A DNA stretch of 64,000 nt from Synechococcus sp. UW140 (GTDB lineage: Bacteria > Cyanobacteriota > Cyanobacteriia > PCC-6307 > Cyanobiaceae), in contig NZ_UCOB01000034.1 of assembly GCF_900474295.1 (NCBI RefSeq), positions 1 to 64,000 of the forward strand, given 5' to 3'. Shown in pieces: positions 18,606 to 26,831 of this stretch. Position 1 is the stretch's first letter; every line of letters begins with the position of its first letter. The position numbers and the translations under genes were made by a program. The notes beneath the pieces were generated by a model that was given only the letters and a program-made list of their open reading frames with translations, did no database searches and was not told where the DNA came from.

Positions 18606-19889
18606 TTGAAACACCAGTTGCTGCCATCACTGCGGGCTTGGTTGCAGAACACCGCCCTGCTCACGGTGATTGCTGGTTACACCGTGCTTTTGGTTGTGAA
18701 TGGCGCTTTGGCGGATTGGCAGCGCCGCCAGAACCACCAACGCTTGCTGGCTGCTCTTTTGCAGCAGTCGACCCTTGAGCAGCTGGATTCCGTGCCGCTT
18801 CGCACTGTGGGCTTGGAGGCGACACTTCGCGCCAAGGGGCCGGAGCTGTCTCCTCGCCTCACAACAGGCCCCGCAGGTGAACAGTGGCTGGAGAGTCGCA
18901 AGCGCCTGCGTTTGCCCAGTGGTGACATCCGTTGGCTGGCGCTGCGCCAGAACGTCTCCGGTTCCCTGGAGCAGGAGCGCTTCAGCCAACTGCTCCTGAT
19001 TGCTGCTGCTGGCGTTTCCATCCTGTTCACCTCAGTGTTGCTCCGCCCTGTGCTGCGGCGGGGCTTGGTGGTGCCCCTGAATGAGCTCGATCAACAGCTG
19101 CAACTGCTTGAGGCCGACAACCTCGGTGAGCATCTACTCGATCCAGCCCGTCAGCCACAGGAACTGGAAGGCATTGCCATTGCCATCAACAACCTCCAGC
19201 AGCGCTTGGCAGCTGCCTGGCAGCGGGAGCGTCAGTTTGCGGATGGCGTGGCCCATGAATTGCGCACACCGATCACGTTGATTTCCGGCCGCTCGCAGCG
19301 CTTACTGCGCAAGCCCCATGCGCCAGAGCAGCATCAACCGCTGCAGCAGATTGCCGAGGAGGCCTCACGCATGGCGGCGCTGATCAGATCACTGTTGGAG
19401 CTCGCCCGTCGTGATTCGGGTCGTTTGCAGCTTGATCTGCAGCCTTGTGATCCCGAGCAGATGCTGTTGGAAGCGTTTGAACGCCTCTCTGCGTTGGCGG
19501 CCGGTCGCTTGCAATTGGCGCCAGCCAAGGATTCGGGGCTCCCTGCGCTTGCGGCGGATCCGCAACGCTTGCAGGAATGTCTACTTGCCTTGGTCGATAA
19601 CGCCCTGGCCTACAGCGAGGCCAGCGTGCACCTGAGGGCCAGCCTTGAGTGCAGCGAGCAACAGCAATGGGTGGTGTTGCATGTGCTCGATCGGGGCCCC
19701 GGTATTGCCGTGAGTGAACGCAGCCAGGTGCTTGCTCGGTTCGCGCGGGGTAGCAGTTCAGTCGGAACTCGCGGCAGTGGCATCGGCCTGGCGGTGGTTC
19801 AGGAGCTGATTACCGCCATGGGGGCTGAGCTGGTGATCGCCGACCGTGCCGGGGGTGGTGCAGACGTGCAGCTGGTCTTCAGGGTTTGA
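18606..19889 (+). CDS. Membrane sensor histidine kinase
   Basis: A 427-residue two-transmembrane sensor kinase. TM1 lies near residues 17-36, a periplasmic sensing region follows to about 125, and TM2 is near 126-145. A HAMP-like linker leads to the HisKA box DGVAHELRTPITL (phosphoacceptor His about residue 217) and the ATPase motifs VDNALAYSE, DRGPGI and GSGIGLAVV. The start is TTG. Its partner response regulator lies tail-to-tail on the opposite strand, the 3' ends overlapping by 11 bases, an unusual layout for a two-component pair. Position inside the pilus block suggests a role in pilus or surface signalling. The ligand is unknown. Confidence 0.9.
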   Translation: MKHQLLPSLRAWLQNTALLTVIAGYTVLLVVNGALADWQRRQNHQRLLAALLQQSTLEQLDSVPLRTVGLEATLRAKGPELSPRLTTGPAGEQWLESRKRLRLPSGDIRWLALRQNVSGSLEQERFSQLLLIAAAGVSILFTSVLLRPVLRRGLVVPLNELDQQLQLLEADNLGEHLLDPARQPQELEGIAIAINNLQQRLAAAWQRERQFADGVAHELRTPITLISGRSQRLLRKPHAPEQHQPLQQIAEEASRMAALIRSLLELARRDSGRLQLDLQPCDPEQMLLEAFERLSALAAGRLQLAPAKDSGLPALAADPQRLQECLLALVDNALAYSEASVHLRASLECSEQQQWVVLHVLDRGPGIAVSERSQVLARFARGSSSVGTRGSGIGLAVVQELITAMGAELVIADRAGGGADVQLVFRV

Positions 19890-20589
19890 CCTCACCCAGC
19901 CGGGCCATGAAGCCCACCCCGCGCACGGTGTGCAGGAGCTGCGGGAGCCCCGATTGCTCCAACTTGCGGCGCAGATAGCCCATGTACACATCCAGGGTGT
20001 TGGGGTCGCCGACGAAAGGATCTCCCCACACCCTGCCCAGGATTTGCTCACGGCTCAGCACCGATCCTGCTTCCTCCACCAAACACACGAGCAGATCGAA
20101 TTCCCGCTGCGAGAGATTGATGGCGCTCTCGCCTCGCTTCACCTGGCGGCTGATCAGATCAATCGAGAGATCGCCCAGTTCTAATGAGCTTTTGGCCTCT
20201 CGATCGGCGGCATAACCACCGCGGCGTAATTGGGCCCGCACCCGTGCGTGCAGTTCCTCCAGTTCAAAGGGCTTGGTGAGGTAGTCGTCGGCGCCGGCAT
20301 CGAGGGCCGAAACACGGTCCTCGAGGGCATCGTGGGCGGTGAGCATCAGCACCGGAGTGGTGTCACCGCTGCTGCGCAGGCGCCGGCAGATTTCCACCCC
20401 ATCAAAATCCGCCAGGGTCCAATCCAGAACCACCAGGGCAAAGTCGCCTTTTCGCAGCTGCATCAGTGCGTCCTGGCCGCTGGGCACGGCAATGCAGTGG
20501 TGGCCTTCCCCTTCCAGTTCCTCCTGCAGAAAGTGCAGCAGTTCAGGGTCGTCATCCACCAGCAGCAACTGTGCTGTTGAAACGCTCAC
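19879..20589 (-). CDS. OmpR/PhoB-family response regulator
   Basis: About 236 residues. The receiver domain begins LLLVDDDPELL, with the phosphoacceptor Asp in VVLDWTLADFDG, a switch Thr in MLTAHD and Lys in DDYLTKPFELEEL. A winged-helix DNA-binding domain follows from about residue 140 (SLELGDLSIDLISRQVKRG through VDVYMGYLRRKLEQ-type motif DVYMGYLRRKLE). I start at GTG 20587-20589, just before the receiver fold; an ATG 17 codons upstream would add an unstructured extension. It is convergent with, and presumably phosphorylated by, the adjacent histidine kinase. Probable targets are the flanking pilin operons (inference). Confidence 0.9.
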   Translation of the reverse strand: MSVSTAQLLLVDDDPELLHFLQEELEGEGHHCIAVPSGQDALMQLRKGDFALVVLDWTLADFDGVEICRRLRSSGDTTPVLMLTAHDALEDRVSALDAGADDYLTKPFELEELHARVRAQLRRGGYAADREAKSSLELGDLSIDLISRQVKRGESAINLSQREFDLLVCLVEEAGSVLSREQILGRVWGDPFVGDPNTLDVYMGYLRRKLEQSGLPQLLHTVRGVGFMARLGEVKP

Positions 20590-20685
20590 CCCCGTCACCA
20601 CCACTACCCGCAGCGTATCCACGCTGTTTCGCCATGCCATGGCATCTGATCACATCAGCACGGGGGGCAAGTCAAAGCAGGGGGA

Positions 20686-21252
20686 ATGCTTTCGCCACTT
20701 GGTTTTTGGCCCATGCTGAACTGCTTGCACGTCTCTGCTTCTCGCTGGCATCTCAGCCATCACCACCGGCGCAAGACAGGCTTCGTGCTTCCCCTGGCGC
20801 TTGGTACCTCGGTGGTGCTCTTGCTCGGAAGTGCCTCGATGCACAGCCTGGCGCTGCATGGCCGTCTGCGTGCCCGCATCGACGTCCAGCAACATCAGCG
20901 CCGTGATCAGCTCCGCTCTGCCGCGATGGCGTTTGCGGCGCAGGCTGCTGCCCCAGGCCAGGACTGTCTCCTGGCTTGGGGAGCCAGTCACTGGGATGGC
21001 TTGAACCGTATCTGCCCAAAGGCAGACCTCAAGGCGTTGCGAGCAGGGCAGGTGGGCGAGACCCGATGGCGACTGCTGGATTGGCAGCCCAACGGTGAGC
21101 AGGCGCAGCTGCAAGTGGTGTTGGTCTCCAGCGGTAGTGCCGCTCAGTTGCTTCTGCGGCGCAGGGATACGGGCTTCCAGCTGCGCCAAGGTTTGCAGAT
21201 CTTGCCCGCAGTCGATGTCGCGAAGACGAGCCCCGATGAGGTGGCCCTATGA
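20686..21252 (+). CDS. PilX/GspK-like pseudopilin-cluster protein
   Basis: A 188-residue protein with a basic, His-rich leader (SHHHRRKTG) and a single hydrophobic helix FVLPLALGTSVVLLLG. The residues after the probable G|F junction lack a +5 Glu, as in PilX/GspK. The remaining part is a soluble extracellular domain with two cysteines (QDCLLAWG and NRICPK). It is first of four overlapping plus-strand genes that look like a second minor-pilin set. ATG at 20686 has a purine-rich GGGGGA very close; the next ATG (20713) is an alternative start. Confidence 0.7.
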   Translation: MLSPLGFWPMLNCLHVSASRWHLSHHHRRKTGFVLPLALGTSVVLLLGSASMHSLALHGRLRARIDVQQHQRRDQLRSAAMAFAAQAAAPGQDCLLAWGASHWDGLNRICPKADLKALRAGQVGETRWRLLDWQPNGEQAQLQVVLVSSGSAAQLLLRRRDTGFQLRQGLQILPAVDVAKTSPDEVAL

Positions 21253-21638
21253 CCCTCGCCGAAGTGCTCGTGGCTGGCGTCATCGTCAGCTCCAGCTGCT
21301 GCGCCTCGTTGCAGGTGTGGAGTCAAACGGTCCAGACCACCCAGGCCGCCCGTGACCTGGTGCAGACCGGGGAGCTGTTGGAGTTGCAGTGGATGCTCAG
21401 TCGTCGCTGGCTGGCGGCTGTTGAGGTGCGGTGTCCGGTGGATTCCTTCGCCCTTGAGGTGGATCTGGATGAGGCCCTGCCGCTGGAGGCGGGCATCAGC
21501 CGCCGCTTGGTGATGGATCACAGCCTCGAGGGGGTGTGGTTAACGCTGGAGCACAACGCCACTGGTTTGCTACGCCGCCAGTTGTTCACGGCGGCTGGTA
21601 GCGGCTGGTGCCGTTCCAGCCGCGAGACCGAGTCATGA
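21249..21638 (+). CDS. Pseudopilin apparently lacking a leader peptide
   Basis: A 129-residue protein beginning directly with M-T-L-A-E-V-L-V-A-G-V-I-V, so the initiator Met occupies the +1 position of a mature pilin and the Glu stands at +5. An in-frame TGA a few codons upstream excludes a longer start. The gene overlaps its neighbours at both ends by ATGA-type junctions. The body has a Cys pair (VRCPVD and SGWCRSS). If real, prepilin peptidase cleavage would be unnecessary or impossible. It could resemble PilV/GspI-type subunits. Whether it is exported at all is an open question. Confidence 0.65.
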   Translation: MTLAEVLVAGVIVSSSCCASLQVWSQTVQTTQAARDLVQTGELLELQWMLSRRWLAAVEVRCPVDSFALEVDLDEALPLEAGISRRLVMDHSLEGVWLTLEHNATGLLRRQLFTAAGSGWCRSSRETES

Positions 21639-22150
21639 CCCATCGCTCCTGTGCTGGCGGTTTCTCATTGCTGGAATGCCTGCTGGCTATCTCGCTGCTG
21701 GCGATCCTCAGCAGCGTGGTTGTCGTCCACACCGGTGGCGACCGTGCTCGCCAGCAGTTGACTGCGGCGGCTCAAGGCTTGCAGATGGCGATCGACCGCG
21801 GTCGCCTCTCGGCTCTGCGTCGCCAACAGGCCTGTGCTCTTCGTCTCACTGATGTCGGTTTGCAGCCCGATGGTGCAGGGGCGCTGCCGTCCTGCCCAAG
21901 CAGTGGGGTGGTTCTTGTGGACCCACTCACCACCTCTGGAGTGAGCCTGCACACCAATGTTTCCGGCCTGCTTCGCTTCAGTGCCAATGGTTTGCTACTG
22001 GATGGCGGTTTGGTGGTGTTCAGCCATCCGGCGTCGCAGCATCGGCCTTGTGTGGTCGTGAGCCTGCCCCTGGGCGTCACCCGCCAGGGTGTCTATGGCA
22101 TTGATCCTGCGGCGCAGTTGAGCAGCAGCCACTGCCTGCCACGCTCATGA
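21635..22150 (+). CDS. Type IV pilus/GspH-like prepilin
   Basis: A 171-residue prepilin. A short leader MTHRSCAGG precedes F-S-L-L-E and the helix CLLAISLLAILSSVVVV. The alpha-1 continuation DRARQQLTAAAQGLQMAIDRGRLSALRRQQ and following strands match GspH/FimT-type minor pilins, which initiate pilus assembly. ATG at 21635 overlaps the upstream stop by 4 bases; an earlier in-frame start (21608) would lie inside the preceding gene. Two Cys in the body (QACALRL, LPSCPSS) and two more near the C-terminus (RPCVVVS, SHCLPRS) may form disulfides. Confidence 0.8.
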   Translation: MTHRSCAGGFSLLECLLAISLLAILSSVVVVHTGGDRARQQLTAAAQGLQMAIDRGRLSALRRQQACALRLTDVGLQPDGAGALPSCPSSGVVLVDPLTTSGVSLHTNVSGLLRFSANGLLLDGGLVVFSHPASQHRPCVVVSLPLGVTRQGVYGIDPAAQLSSSHCLPRS

Positions 22151-22764
22151 CCAGCCTGCAGCCATGCCCGCGGAATCGGTCTGCTGCGGGATTCACCCTG
22201 GTGGAACTGTTGCTGGCCGCCTCTCTCGGCACGGTGTTGTGTGGTGTGTTCGTTCAACTGCTGCTGGGAGATCTTCGCCTCACGGGTGCGATGGCTCAGC
22301 GCTTGCGAGCCCGGCGCATCCAGCAACGCACCATCGCCTTGATGCGGGCTGAGCGGGAGCTGGGGCATGCGCTGGTGACCGACCCACCACTGTCATCAAC
22401 CTGGCCCTGCAATCTGGCCGGCCGGCGGCCGGTGTTGGCGCTGGCGCTCTCTGCCCATGACCGGGAGGCGCGACAGCAGGCGATCGTATACACCGTTGGC
22501 AAGCCTCCCTCCCCGATCTGGCGCGGTGCGGTGCTGATGCGCTGCGGTCCGGCCTATGGCCTAGATGGCCAGATCGATCTGAACGGCCGGTTTCAGAATC
22601 GGGTGCTGCTGGATGGCCTACCCGTTGGAGAAGGCAAGGGGCTGCTGGCGCTGCCCCATCCTCAGCTGCCCGTGGTGGCCATCACCCTGGAGCAAGAGCT
22701 GCCCGCGTCGGGGCGCGCTGATGGATCGAATGCCATGCGTCTGACCAGTCGCGCTGCTCTCTAA
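22147..22764 (+). CDS. Type IV pilus minor prepilin (PilW-like)
   Basis: A 205-residue prepilin whose start overlaps the upstream stop (ATGA). A Ser/Asn/Arg-rich leader precedes A-A-G|F-T-L-V-E and the helix LLLAASLGTVLCGVFVQLLL. The following QRLRARRIQQRTIALMRAERELGHAL is a long amphipathic continuation, typical of PilW. The body includes TWPCNLAGRRP and LMRCGPAYGLDG (disulfide candidates). RCGPA also appears in the VWA-prepilin (YRCGPAIRED, about residues 152-161), so these two PilW-like proteins look paralogous. It is last in the plus-strand minor pilin set. Confidence 0.8.
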   Translation: MTSLQPCPRNRSAAGFTLVELLLAASLGTVLCGVFVQLLLGDLRLTGAMAQRLRARRIQQRTIALMRAERELGHALVTDPPLSSTWPCNLAGRRPVLALALSAHDREARQQAIVYTVGKPPSPIWRGAVLMRCGPAYGLDGQIDLNGRFQNRVLLDGLPVGEGKGLLALPHPQLPVVAITLEQELPASGRADGSNAMRLTSRAAL

Positions 22765-22779
22765 ATGGCTGCCGCAATC

Positions 22780-22825
22780 GGTTGCCGGACGCGATTGCCG
22801 GACGGGATTGCCGGTCGGTATTGCG
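22780..22825. repeat. Short imperfect tandem repeat, about 12-13 bp unit
   Basis: Three consecutive units built on GATTGCCGGACGG (GTTGCCGGACGC, GATTGCCGGACGG, GATTGCCGGTCGG), then a partial fourth. It lies just past the stop of the last pseudopilin gene. It is GC-rich and could be replication slippage; no promoter or terminator function is evident. Confidence 0.6.
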
Positions 22826-22861
22826 CAAAGTGGTGCGCGTAGCCGTGGTGTCTTGATCGTG

Positions 22862-23236
22862 TTAGTCGGCCTTCTCCACGACTTCGCTCTGAAAGGGCGT
22901 GGTGGCGTTGGGCTCCAGCAAGTAGTAGGCCTCCACGCTCAGGGCCGCCAGGGCTAGGAAGAGGTGATCAATCCAGCCGAATTCGACGCCCATCCCTTGG
23001 GCGGCGATCTGCACATTCACCACCACCATCACGCACAGGAAGATCGCTAAGACCACGGCCGGTTCTGAGCGGATGGAGCGTCGATCACTCCATAGCGAGA
23101 TCAGCAAGGGCAGCAGTAACCCGACCGACACCGCATGCAGGACGCGCATCGACAGTTCGTTGTGCAGGTGCGGTGTGATGGCGGCCCAGAGGTTCACCGG
23201 GATCAGCAGGGAGGTGAGCAGCAGATAAAGGATCAT
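22862..23236 (-). CDS. Small integral membrane protein (124 aa)
   Basis: Four predicted transmembrane helices (ILYLLLTSLLIPVNLWAAI, then VLHAVSVGLLLPLLISLW, VVLAIFLCVMVVVNVQI, and LFLALAALSVEAYYLL) and a short polar C-tail. I do not recognise the family. Its ATG overlaps the stop of the upstream histidine kinase by 4 bases, so the two are translationally coupled. It may be an accessory or target of that sensor, or simply share a promoter with it. Confidence 0.7.
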   Translation of the reverse strand: MILYLLLTSLLIPVNLWAAITPHLHNELSMRVLHAVSVGLLLPLLISLWSDRRSIRSEPAVVLAIFLCVMVVVNVQIAAQGMGVEFGWIDHLFLALAALSVEAYYLLEPNATTPFQSEVVEKAD

Positions 23237-24723
23237 TCCGTGCCGCTCCTCGCGGTGACTGCCTCACCATCGTTGCTGAGGGGCAATTGCACAGTGAAGG
23301 TGCTGCCCTGTTCCAGCTGGCTGCGCACGCTCACAGCACCCCCCATTGCCTCCACTAGCAGCTGCACAATCGAGAGCCCCAGGCCACTGCCGCTGCTGAC
23401 GCTGGCATTGGCTGCGCGGTGGAAGCGGTCAAACACTTTGGCCAGATCGTCTGCGGGAATGCCGATTCCTTGATCCTCCACTTCCACCACGGCCATGGCA
23501 TCCGCCTGGCGCAGACGCACGGTCACGGGTGTGCCGGAGGGGGAATATTTGTGGGCGTTTTCGATTAGATCCAGGAGCACCTGACGCAGGCGATCGGGAT
23601 CGGCCATGGCCACCAGTGCCTGTTGATCCTGGGCTGGCTGGGGAAGCTCCAGCAGCACATCCCGCTCCAGGCTGCTGCGGGCCAGATCCACGGCTTCGTT
23701 CAGGGCAATCCCCATCGCGACGGGTTCACTGTTCACGCGCAGCTGCCCGCTGTCGCTGCGGGAGAGGTCGAGTAGGTCATCCAGGAGATGGCGCATGCGC
23801 ACGCTCTCCTCTTCGGCGGTGCAGAGGCCCTTGCGCTGGCCTTCGCTGAGGTTGTTGCCACGTTTGATTGTGCGATGGAGATAGCCCTGCACGATCGTGA
23901 GTGGTGTGCGCAGTTCGTGGCTGACTGCACTCACAAATCGGCGCTGGTCTGCCCAAGACTTGGCGAGACGGGCCCTGAGATCGTTGTAGGTGTTGGCCAG
24001 CTGTGTCACTTCCAGCGGCGCCCCTTCAATGGACAGCGCTGAAGTGTTGAGGGTGTCTGCGGTGAGTTGGGCTGAGGCATCGGTGAGCTGGCGCAGGGGG
24101 CGGATAATCCGCCGCACCAGTCCGTTCACGATCCAGAGCGACAGCAGCAAGCAACTCCCCCAGATCACGATCATCCAATTCAGAAAGGCGCTCTGGGCGC
24201 GATTGATGTTGGTGACCTCTGCGCTGCTCCACACCCGCTGGCCTGAGGGGTACACACGATTGAGGACGGCGATGTAATCCAACCCATTCAGGCTCAGGGA
24301 TTGGGTGATGCCCGGTTTATTCAGCGAGTGTTTCATGGCCTCTGCCACGGCCTTCTTCCCAGGTAGGCGGGCATCGGCTGGCAGCAGCAGTTCGCCGCCG
24401 GGCTCTTCGATCCAGAGCGTGTGACGCATGGTGGAATGCCAGCGCAGCTCTTCACGGATGGCTTGCTTGCGTCGCTGTCTGGCCGTTGCACTTTCTGTTG
24501 CTGGCTTCTCCAGCAGTCGATCAGCCAGCAGGTGTGTCTGGAGTGAACGGGCATTGGCGCGCAGCTCAGTGTCCCGGGAGATGGCCTGGTTGCGCTGGGT
24601 CAGCCAGAGCCCTCCGATGCTGGCTCCGCTGAACCCGAGGAACACCGCCAGGTAGGTCGCGAGTTGGAGCTGGCCGGTCAAGCTGCCGAGCAGGTGGTCG
24701 CGCCAGTGAGGAGTGGTGGCCAT
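23233..24723 (-). CDS. Membrane sensor histidine kinase with HAMP
   Basis: A 496-residue sensor kinase. TM1 is at about 20-42, a periplasmic region of about 140 residues follows, TM2 is near 183-203 (WMIVIWGSCLLLSLWIV), and a HAMP linker precedes the HisKA box FVSAVSHELRTPLT (His about residue 270). ATPase motifs are LIENAHKYSP, DQGIGIP and GSGLGLSIV. No response regulator gene is adjacent, so it is an orphan. It resembles cyanobacterial stress and nutrient sensors in general architecture only. The downstream 124-aa membrane protein overlaps by ATGA. It is divergent from an ABC permease gene. Confidence 0.9.
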   Translation of the reverse strand: MATTPHWRDHLLGSLTGQLQLATYLAVFLGFSGASIGGLWLTQRNQAISRDTELRANARSLQTHLLADRLLEKPATESATARQRRKQAIREELRWHSTMRHTLWIEEPGGELLLPADARLPGKKAVAEAMKHSLNKPGITQSLSLNGLDYIAVLNRVYPSGQRVWSSAEVTNINRAQSAFLNWMIVIWGSCLLLSLWIVNGLVRRIIRPLRQLTDASAQLTADTLNTSALSIEGAPLEVTQLANTYNDLRARLAKSWADQRRFVSAVSHELRTPLTIVQGYLHRTIKRGNNLSEGQRKGLCTAEEESVRMRHLLDDLLDLSRSDSGQLRVNSEPVAMGIALNEAVDLARSSLERDVLLELPQPAQDQQALVAMADPDRLRQVLLDLIENAHKYSPSGTPVTVRLRQADAMAVVEVEDQGIGIPADDLAKVFDRFHRAANASVSSGSGLGLSIVQLLVEAMGGAVSVRSQLEQGSTFTVQLPLSNDGEAVTARSGTE

Positions 24724-24794
24724 TTCTCCATCTTCCTCATCCTGGCGGGGATCTGCAGCAAGAATGCTGGTAGGGCGATTGGATCGAGTCGGCG

Positions 24795-25664
24795 TTGAGC
24801 TTTGGTTTTTCCCCCCTGGGCCTTTCGCGCCCCAGCCTTTCGGCCCGGATGGCCCGTTGGGGTTTGGTGATCGTGGCTATCTACGCCTTGGTTGCTCTGG
24901 TGACTCCCTTGCTGCTGTGGGCCGGCTGGCTCCCAGATCCCAATGCTGGGCTCGATAACCCGATCTATGCCTCTCCGTCCTTGCAGCATTGGTGCGGCAC
25001 CGATCGCCTTGGTCGCGATGTGTGTGTCCGCACCCTCCAAGGCAGTGGTGTGGCCTTGCAGGTGGTGCTCTTGGCGGTGGCTCTCGCCTTAGTGATCGGC
25101 GTGCCGTTGGGCATGGTGAGCGGCTATCTCGGCGGCGCAGTGGATCGGTGCTTGGTGCTGTTGATGGACACCCTCTACACCCTTCCGGTTCTGCTTCTCT
25201 CTGTGGTGCTGGCCTTCTTGCTTGGTCGAGGCATCCCCAATGCTGCCGCTGCTTTGTGTGTGGTTTACGTGCCCCAGTACTTCCGAGTGGTCCGTAACCA
25301 GACCGCTCAAGTCAAAGCGGAGTTGTTCGTGGAGGCGGCCCGTTCGCTCGGGGCCGGGCCGGTGTGGATCCTGCGCAAGTATCTGCTGCGCAATGTGATC
25401 ACCTCGGTGCCAGTGCTCGTCACGCTCAATTCTGCTGATGCGGTCCTCGTGCTGGGGGGGCTTGGCTTCCTTGGGCTCGGGTTGCCAGAAACCGTGCCGG
25501 AATGGGGCGGCGACCTCAACTTGGCCCTGGCGGCGGTGCCCACCGGCATCTGGTGGACTGCCCTCTATCCAGGACTGGCGATGTTTGTGCTGGTGCTCGG
25601 CCTCTCCTTTCTTGGTGAAGGGTTGGAGGCTTGGGTGAGTAGTGGTGATGCTCCTAGTGGCTGA
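24795..25664 (+). CDS. ABC transporter permease, DppC/OppC type
   Basis: A 289-residue inner-membrane permease with about six helices. The DppC-family N-terminal feature HWCGTDRLGRDVCVR is at about residues 66-80, and the EAA loop that docks the ATPase is visible as EAARSLGAGPVWILRKYLL. It forms a heterodimeric channel with a DppB-like permease to import oligopeptides, nickel or similar substrates. No DppB, ATPase or binding protein is next to it, so the rest of the system must be elsewhere, as is common in marine Synechococcus. The start is TTG at 24795; a start near MARWGLVIV is possible. Confidence 0.9.
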   Translation: MSFGFSPLGLSRPSLSARMARWGLVIVAIYALVALVTPLLLWAGWLPDPNAGLDNPIYASPSLQHWCGTDRLGRDVCVRTLQGSGVALQVVLLAVALALVIGVPLGMVSGYLGGAVDRCLVLLMDTLYTLPVLLLSVVLAFLLGRGIPNAAAALCVVYVPQYFRVVRNQTAQVKAELFVEAARSLGAGPVWILRKYLLRNVITSVPVLVTLNSADAVLVLGGLGFLGLGLPETVPEWGGDLNLALAAVPTGIWWTALYPGLAMFVLVLGLSFLGEGLEAWVSSGDAPSG

Positions 25665-25755
25665 GATGTTGCGTTTGCCTGACAGGCACTGTCAGGCCTG
25701 AATCCCGCATTCGTTCGACCTGCGCCACACTGGAAGCACTCTGCATTCCGCTCCC

Positions 25756-26016
25756 ATGCCCTTGTGGGCCACTCTGGTGCTGTTGGTGATGGGCACGTAC
25801 TTGTGGCTGTCGGGGCGTTCCAACCCGGACGATGTGATCGGCCTACTCGAGCAGATGCTGGCCATTGCCTTGGCACTTGTGGTGCTGTTTGTCGGTCAGA
25901 ACATGCTTCTGGAGACCTTGGTCTTGGTAGTGGCCCTGCGTCTGCCTGCTGCGCGACGCAACCAGCCGGTCACGCAGCGATCCAAGGCACGCAAAGACGT
26001 GCTCATTCCTTTTTGA
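25756..26016 (+). CDS. Small membrane protein (86 aa)
   Basis: Two hydrophobic helices (PLWATLVLLVMGTYLWLSG and QMLAIALALVVLFVGQNMLL, extended by LETLVLVVALRLP) and a basic C-terminus (RRNQPVTQRSKARKDVLIPF), giving a probable N-out or hairpin topology with a cytoplasmic tail. The family is not recognised. It stands alone between the permease gene and the convergent glutaredoxin-MauE gene. Coding is supported by clean hydrophobic segmentation and a positive-inside tail. Confidence 0.6.
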   Translation: MPLWATLVLLVMGTYLWLSGRSNPDDVIGLLEQMLAIALALVVLFVGQNMLLETLVLVVALRLPAARRNQPVTQRSKARKDVLIPF

Positions 26017-26034
26017 TCTAGACACGTGCCTGGA

Positions 26035-26772
26035 TCAGAACGCCAGTTCGAAGGCCACTGCAACACCCATCACGGTCAGGATTGCGTATTCGCTGAAACT
26101 GATAATTCCTAGGGGAGTTTTGCTGTTGCCTCCCACGCAGGCGCAGTTCAGCGCCAGCTTGTCGACATAAACGGCTTTGAGCACGGATGCCATGCCTGGC
26201 ACACCGATGGCCAACGCCACCCAACCGGCGAGCGCGACGGGTGGTTGGTGCAGAAATCCCAGACCGATTAGCAGTTCCACTCCGGGATAGAGACGAGCCC
26301 AGAGCCGAAACCGCTGGGTGATCAGATCGTATTTGCCAAAGCTGCTAGCGAACGACTCCACATCCATCAGCTTCAGCATCGCCAGAGCGCATACCGAAAA
26401 GCCCATGAAGTGCTGCAGGGTGTGCTCTCCCAGCACCAGCGCCATCAGCAGAGTGGTGCCGAACACGGCGAGTACAGGTGTGTAGGAGTAGTCCGCTGCT
26501 TCCGCCGTCTCGCCCAGTCGCGCTGCCAACTCGCTGTAGCCGCCCAGCCGCTGAGCACCCGCAAACAGCTGGGGGGTGGTGGCAACACCGTGCTTCTGCT
26601 TGAAGCTGTCCACTTGCTGCTGGTTGATGAGCCTGTGGTCCTGGAAGGGGATGCCGTGTTGTTGCAGGAGGCTGATCGCCTTCAGGCCCCAGGGGCATTC
26701 ATGGTCGGGGGTCGACATCCGGTACAGATGCACCTCGCCCAGGGAGGAGAGGGTGGTTTTGGGGCTCAACAC
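26035..26772 (-). CDS. Glutaredoxin-like domain fused to MauE/DoxX-type membrane domain
   Basis: A 245-residue two-part protein. Residues about 12-85 form a thioredoxin-fold, glutaredoxin-like domain: VHLYRMSTPDHECPWGLKAI, with a single active-site Cys in a CPWG motif, and VATTPQLFAG carrying the cis-Pro. Residues about 95-245 are a four-helix membrane domain of MauE/DoxX type with a membrane-proximal Cys pair in NCACVGG. MauE-type proteins work in disulfide handling or maturation of redox proteins. The fusion suggests electron transfer across the membrane between a cytoplasmic monothiol glutaredoxin and a membrane dithiol. Substrate unknown. Confidence 0.75.
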   Translation of the reverse strand: MLSPKTTLSSLGEVHLYRMSTPDHECPWGLKAISLLQQHGIPFQDHRLINQQQVDSFKQKHGVATTPQLFAGAQRLGGYSELAARLGETAEAADYSYTPVLAVFGTTLLMALVLGEHTLQHFMGFSVCALAMLKLMDVESFASSFGKYDLITQRFRLWARLYPGVELLIGLGFLHQPPVALAGWVALAIGVPGMASVLKAVYVDKLALNCACVGGNSKTPLGIISFSEYAILTVMGVAVAFELAF

Positions 26773-26831
26773 ACCGTGATCGCATCAGTGCTCTCGACCG
26801 TAGCGATGGCGAGTCGATCGGGACTCATCCT

